DNA of 16,794 bases. Origin: Actinoplanes liguriensis (GTDB lineage: Bacteria; Actinomycetota; Actinomycetes; Mycobacteriales; Micromonosporaceae). The notes beneath the pieces were generated by a model. It was not told where the DNA came from. It did not search any database and was given only the letters and a program-made list of their open reading frames with translations. Location: NCBI GenBank assembly GCA_000715855.1, contig KL571195.1, positions 153,845 through 170,638 of the forward strand. The letters are read 5' to 3'. The position numbers and the translations under genes were made by a program. How positions within the stretch are numbered: position 1 is the first letter of the stretch; each line of letters begins with the position of its first letter. Positions 14,061 through 16,794 of the stretch are shown here, piece by piece.

Positions 14061-15032
14061 GTGCCACACCCCCGTACCAGGCTCCGGGCGCTGGTGGTCG
14101 CGCTGACCGCGTTGGCGATCACCACGTCGGGAGCTACGGCCGCGCACGCGGCCCCGTCCAAGTCAGAGCTGGAGAAGCAGATCACCACGGCTTCCGACAA
14201 GCTCGAGGACGTCACCGAGGCGTACAACAAGAGCAAGATCGACCTGAAGAAGACCCAGGCCGACATCACCAAGCTCAACGCCTCGCTCAAGCCCGCTCAG
14301 GCGGCGCTCACCACCGCCACGGCCCAGATGCAGAAGATCGCGACCTCGTCGTACATGACGGGGCGGGTCGGGCCGGCGGAGATGCTGCTCAGCAGCAACC
14401 AGAAAGATCTCCTGGAGCGGCTGAGCTACCTCGAGCAGCTCAGCCAGTCGAACCAGCAGGACATCGACGCCTTCACCGAGACCACGCAGACCTTCACCGA
14501 GCGGCAGACGGCTCTCAAGACGCAGCAGACGAAGCAGAATCTGCAGTCCAAGGAGCTGAACGCGCAGACCAAGAAGATCAAGAAAGACCTGCAGAAGCTG
14601 TACGACATGCGCGAGAGCCTCTACGGCAGCGCGACCGAGAACACCGGGTCGTACACCGGCCCGATCCCGAAGATCTCCGGTGACGCCGGGGTCGCGGTGA
14701 CGTTCGCGTTCAAGCAGATCGGCAAGCCGTACGGCTTCGGCGACGCGGGCCCGGACTCGTACGACTGCTCGGGCCTGACCATGGCCGCGTGGGCCAAGGC
14801 CGGTCACACGCTGCCGCACAGCGCCGCGCAGCAGAAGAACAAGCCGTACGCCCAGTTCTTCACGGACAAGAGCAAGCTGCAGGCCGGTGACCTGGTCTAC
14901 TACCGCAGTGGCGGACACGTGGCGATCTACGTCGGCGACGGCATGATCATCGACGCGCCGTCGGCCGGGCGGGACGTCCTGCACCGCAGCATCAACATCA
15001 TGACCCCGGACGGATACGGCCGGGTTCTGTAA
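14061..15032 (+). CDS. Secreted NlpC/P60 peptidoglycan hydrolase, RipA/Cwl-like
   Basis: A 323-residue cell-wall endopeptidase. A signal peptide (1-30) ends AAHA-A. Residues about 34-190 are a long, Lys/Gln-rich coiled coil as in RipA-type proteins, probably holding or auto-inhibiting the enzyme. A short Gly/Thr/Pro linker leads to the NlpC/P60 domain (about 205-323): catalytic Cys236 in DSYDCSGLT, His286 in GGHVAIYVG, and an Asp (298, in IIDAP) near where the third polar residue is expected. Such enzymes cut the D-Glu to diamino-acid bond in stem peptides. GTG 14061 is preceded by AGAAAGG. A c-di-AMP riboswitch directly upstream ties expression to the second messenger. Confidence 0.93.
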   Translation: MPHPRTRLRALVVALTALAITTSGATAAHAAPSKSELEKQITTASDKLEDVTEAYNKSKIDLKKTQADITKLNASLKPAQAALTTATAQMQKIATSSYMTGRVGPAEMLLSSNQKDLLERLSYLEQLSQSNQQDIDAFTETTQTFTERQTALKTQQTKQNLQSKELNAQTKKIKKDLQKLYDMRESLYGSATENTGSYTGPIPKISGDAGVAVTFAFKQIGKPYGFGDAGPDSYDCSGLTMAAWAKAGHTLPHSAAQQKNKPYAQFFTDKSKLQAGDLVYYRSGGHVAIYVGDGMIIDAPSAGRDVLHRSINIMTPDGYGRVL

Positions 15033-15046
15033 CACCGCGAACGAGC

Positions 15047-15082
15047 AGAAGGCCGGCGCCCCGATCGGGGCGCCGGCCTTCT
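15047..15082. terminator. Perfect palindromic bidirectional terminator
   Basis: GAAGGCCGGCGCCCCG is followed by its exact inverse around ATCG-type centre (15048-15081, 34 bp). A pyrimidine run CTTCTTCG follows on the plus strand. It separates the convergent NlpC/P60 and sigma factor genes and can serve both. Confidence 0.85.
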
Positions 15083-15099
15083 TCGTCGTATCAGTCGGG

Positions 15100-16101
<1,002 letters not shown>

Positions 16102-16661
16102 CAGCCCTCTCCCGTAACGTCCGCAGCTCGTGCATTGCGGTTGCTGACATCTACGTAACAAATGGCTGCCTGCGGTGATTCCTGCCGGCTGATCGAAAGT
16201 GTCACGAATGCCTGGGTCTTACCTGAGAGCCCAGTGCGCGGTAGCTGAGCGCGATCTCTCTGCGACCGTCTTGCGGATAGACGGATACCCGTACCGCGCC
16301 TCATAACACCATCGGCCTCTCATCGTCCACAGCGACGGGCATCACCTGGGCGCCGCGACGCTCGTCACCCTGGTGCCTGGACACCCGGTATTACGGGTGG
16401 TTCGCCCTTGGGGTTCACGTGCAGCATCGACCGGTCCCTGTCAGGCCTGAAACAAACGCGAACATCAAATTGATCGCGCCCGACCCGGCGGCGCCGCCAA
16501 CGGGACCATCGGCCACAATGCGGCACGCCACGCGACAGTTCAGTCGCCCGCACGGATGACGCTCCCCCATGGCATGACATTCCCGCGGACCCCCGGTGCG
16601 GCACGACGAAGTGAGGAAAAGCACACCCACGGGCGGGTGACAACCTGCTCGGATCTTCCTC
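16102..16661. promoter_or_regulatory. Divergent region between sigma factor and SDR genes
   Basis: About 560 bp without a supported gene. It holds the leader and promoter of the sigma factor gene (leftward) and the promoter of the dehydrogenase (rightward). Visible: a hairpin CTGGG...CCCAG (16211-16233), a CCGTCT/AGACGG repeat near 16268, CACCCG-GTATTA-CGGGTG (16382-16399), and CACCC/GGGTG at about 16625-16640. Frames open in this region are Arg/Ala-rich, and one begins in adapter; none is accepted. Confidence 0.5.
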
Positions 16662-16776
16662 ATGACCAACACAGCTCTTGTGACGGGCGGCACCGGCGGG
16701 CTCGGCTCCGCCACCATCGCGGCGTTCCTGGCCGCGGGGTGGCGGGTGGTGGCCCCGGCCCGTCCCGGTTCCGTCG
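16662..16776 (+). CDS. Short-chain dehydrogenase/reductase, N-terminal fragment
   Basis: Only the first 38 codons are present before adapter sequence begins. They read MTNTALVTGGTGGLGSATI with the SDR cofactor motif TGGTGGLG, then AAFLAAGWRVVAPARP, the first two beta strands and helix of a Rossmann fold. The basic residue Arg at the end of beta-2 (PARP) would favour NADP, as a guess. The substrate cannot be told from so little sequence. No strong ribosome site is seen before the ATG. The last codons at 16777-16794 are not biological. Confidence 0.82.
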
Positions 16777-16794
16777 CTGTCTCTTATACACATC
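16777..16794 (-). other. Untrimmed Tn5/Nextera mosaic end at the window end
   Basis: The final 18 bases, CTGTCTCTTATACACATC, are the transposase mosaic end. They are library adapter, not chromosome, and mark the end of the assembled contig. Confidence 0.95.

Noticed and set aside
16365..16793. A 142-codon minus-strand frame starting MCIRDS
   Set aside because: Its first codons are translated sequencing adapter, and the rest has no domain.

Overview
The window is GC-rich actinobacterial chromosome. Codons end mostly in G or C, GTG starts are frequent, and several gene families are typical of the order (DUF6158, GAF-ANTAR, MhuD-type heme oxygenase, short SARP-like regulator). Together with the general look of the proteins this suggests Micromonosporaceae, for example an Actinoplanes-like organism. 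The genus is inference from sequence alone.

Layout, left to right. At 1-1555 are the end of an OmpR-type response regulator and its overlapping histidine kinase. At 1572-2405 (minus) is an EamA/DMT membrane transporter that carries a stretch of sequencing adapter. At 2829-4043 is an E. coli-type SerA (3-phosphoglycerate dehydrogenase with ACT domain), convergent across a long hairpin with a minus-strand membrane-anchored protein that has a poly-serine tail (4085-5590). At 5693-6358 (minus) is a LuxR/NarL-type response regulator, divergent from a short SARP-like regulator (6566-7054). A small class I methyltransferase follows (7135-7734). At 7811-9960 is a MarR regulator translationally coupled to a DHA2-type 14-TM drug efflux pump, with an operator-like palindrome upstream and two large hairpins downstream. 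At 10163-10465 is an MhuD-type heme-degrading monooxygenase. At 10750-11562 (minus) is a GAF-ANTAR antitermination regulator. The stretch 11563-12027 has repeats and hairpins but no confident gene. At 12028-12816 (minus) are DUF6158 and DUF1360 genes, divergent from two small membrane protein genes (12903-13717). A c-di-AMP (ydaO-yuaA) riboswitch then precedes a secreted NlpC/P60 peptidoglycan hydrolase (14061-15032). This gene converges, across a perfect palindromic terminator, on a group 2 sigma-70 factor (15100-16101, minus). The window ends in the first codons of a short-chain dehydrogenase, cut off by adapter.

Most genes are ordinary core or accessory chromosome functions: regulation, serine biosynthesis, heme turnover, drug export and cell-wall remodelling. 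They do not form one obvious dedicated system. The points most worth a second look are the riboswitch with almost no room for a terminator, the pair of long hairpins between the efflux gene and mhuD, the structured repeats near the ANTAR gene, and two Tn5/Nextera mosaic-end sequences. One of these lies inside a gene and probably marks an assembly error; the other is at the window end. I saw no tRNA, rRNA, CRISPR array, insertion sequence or phage gene.
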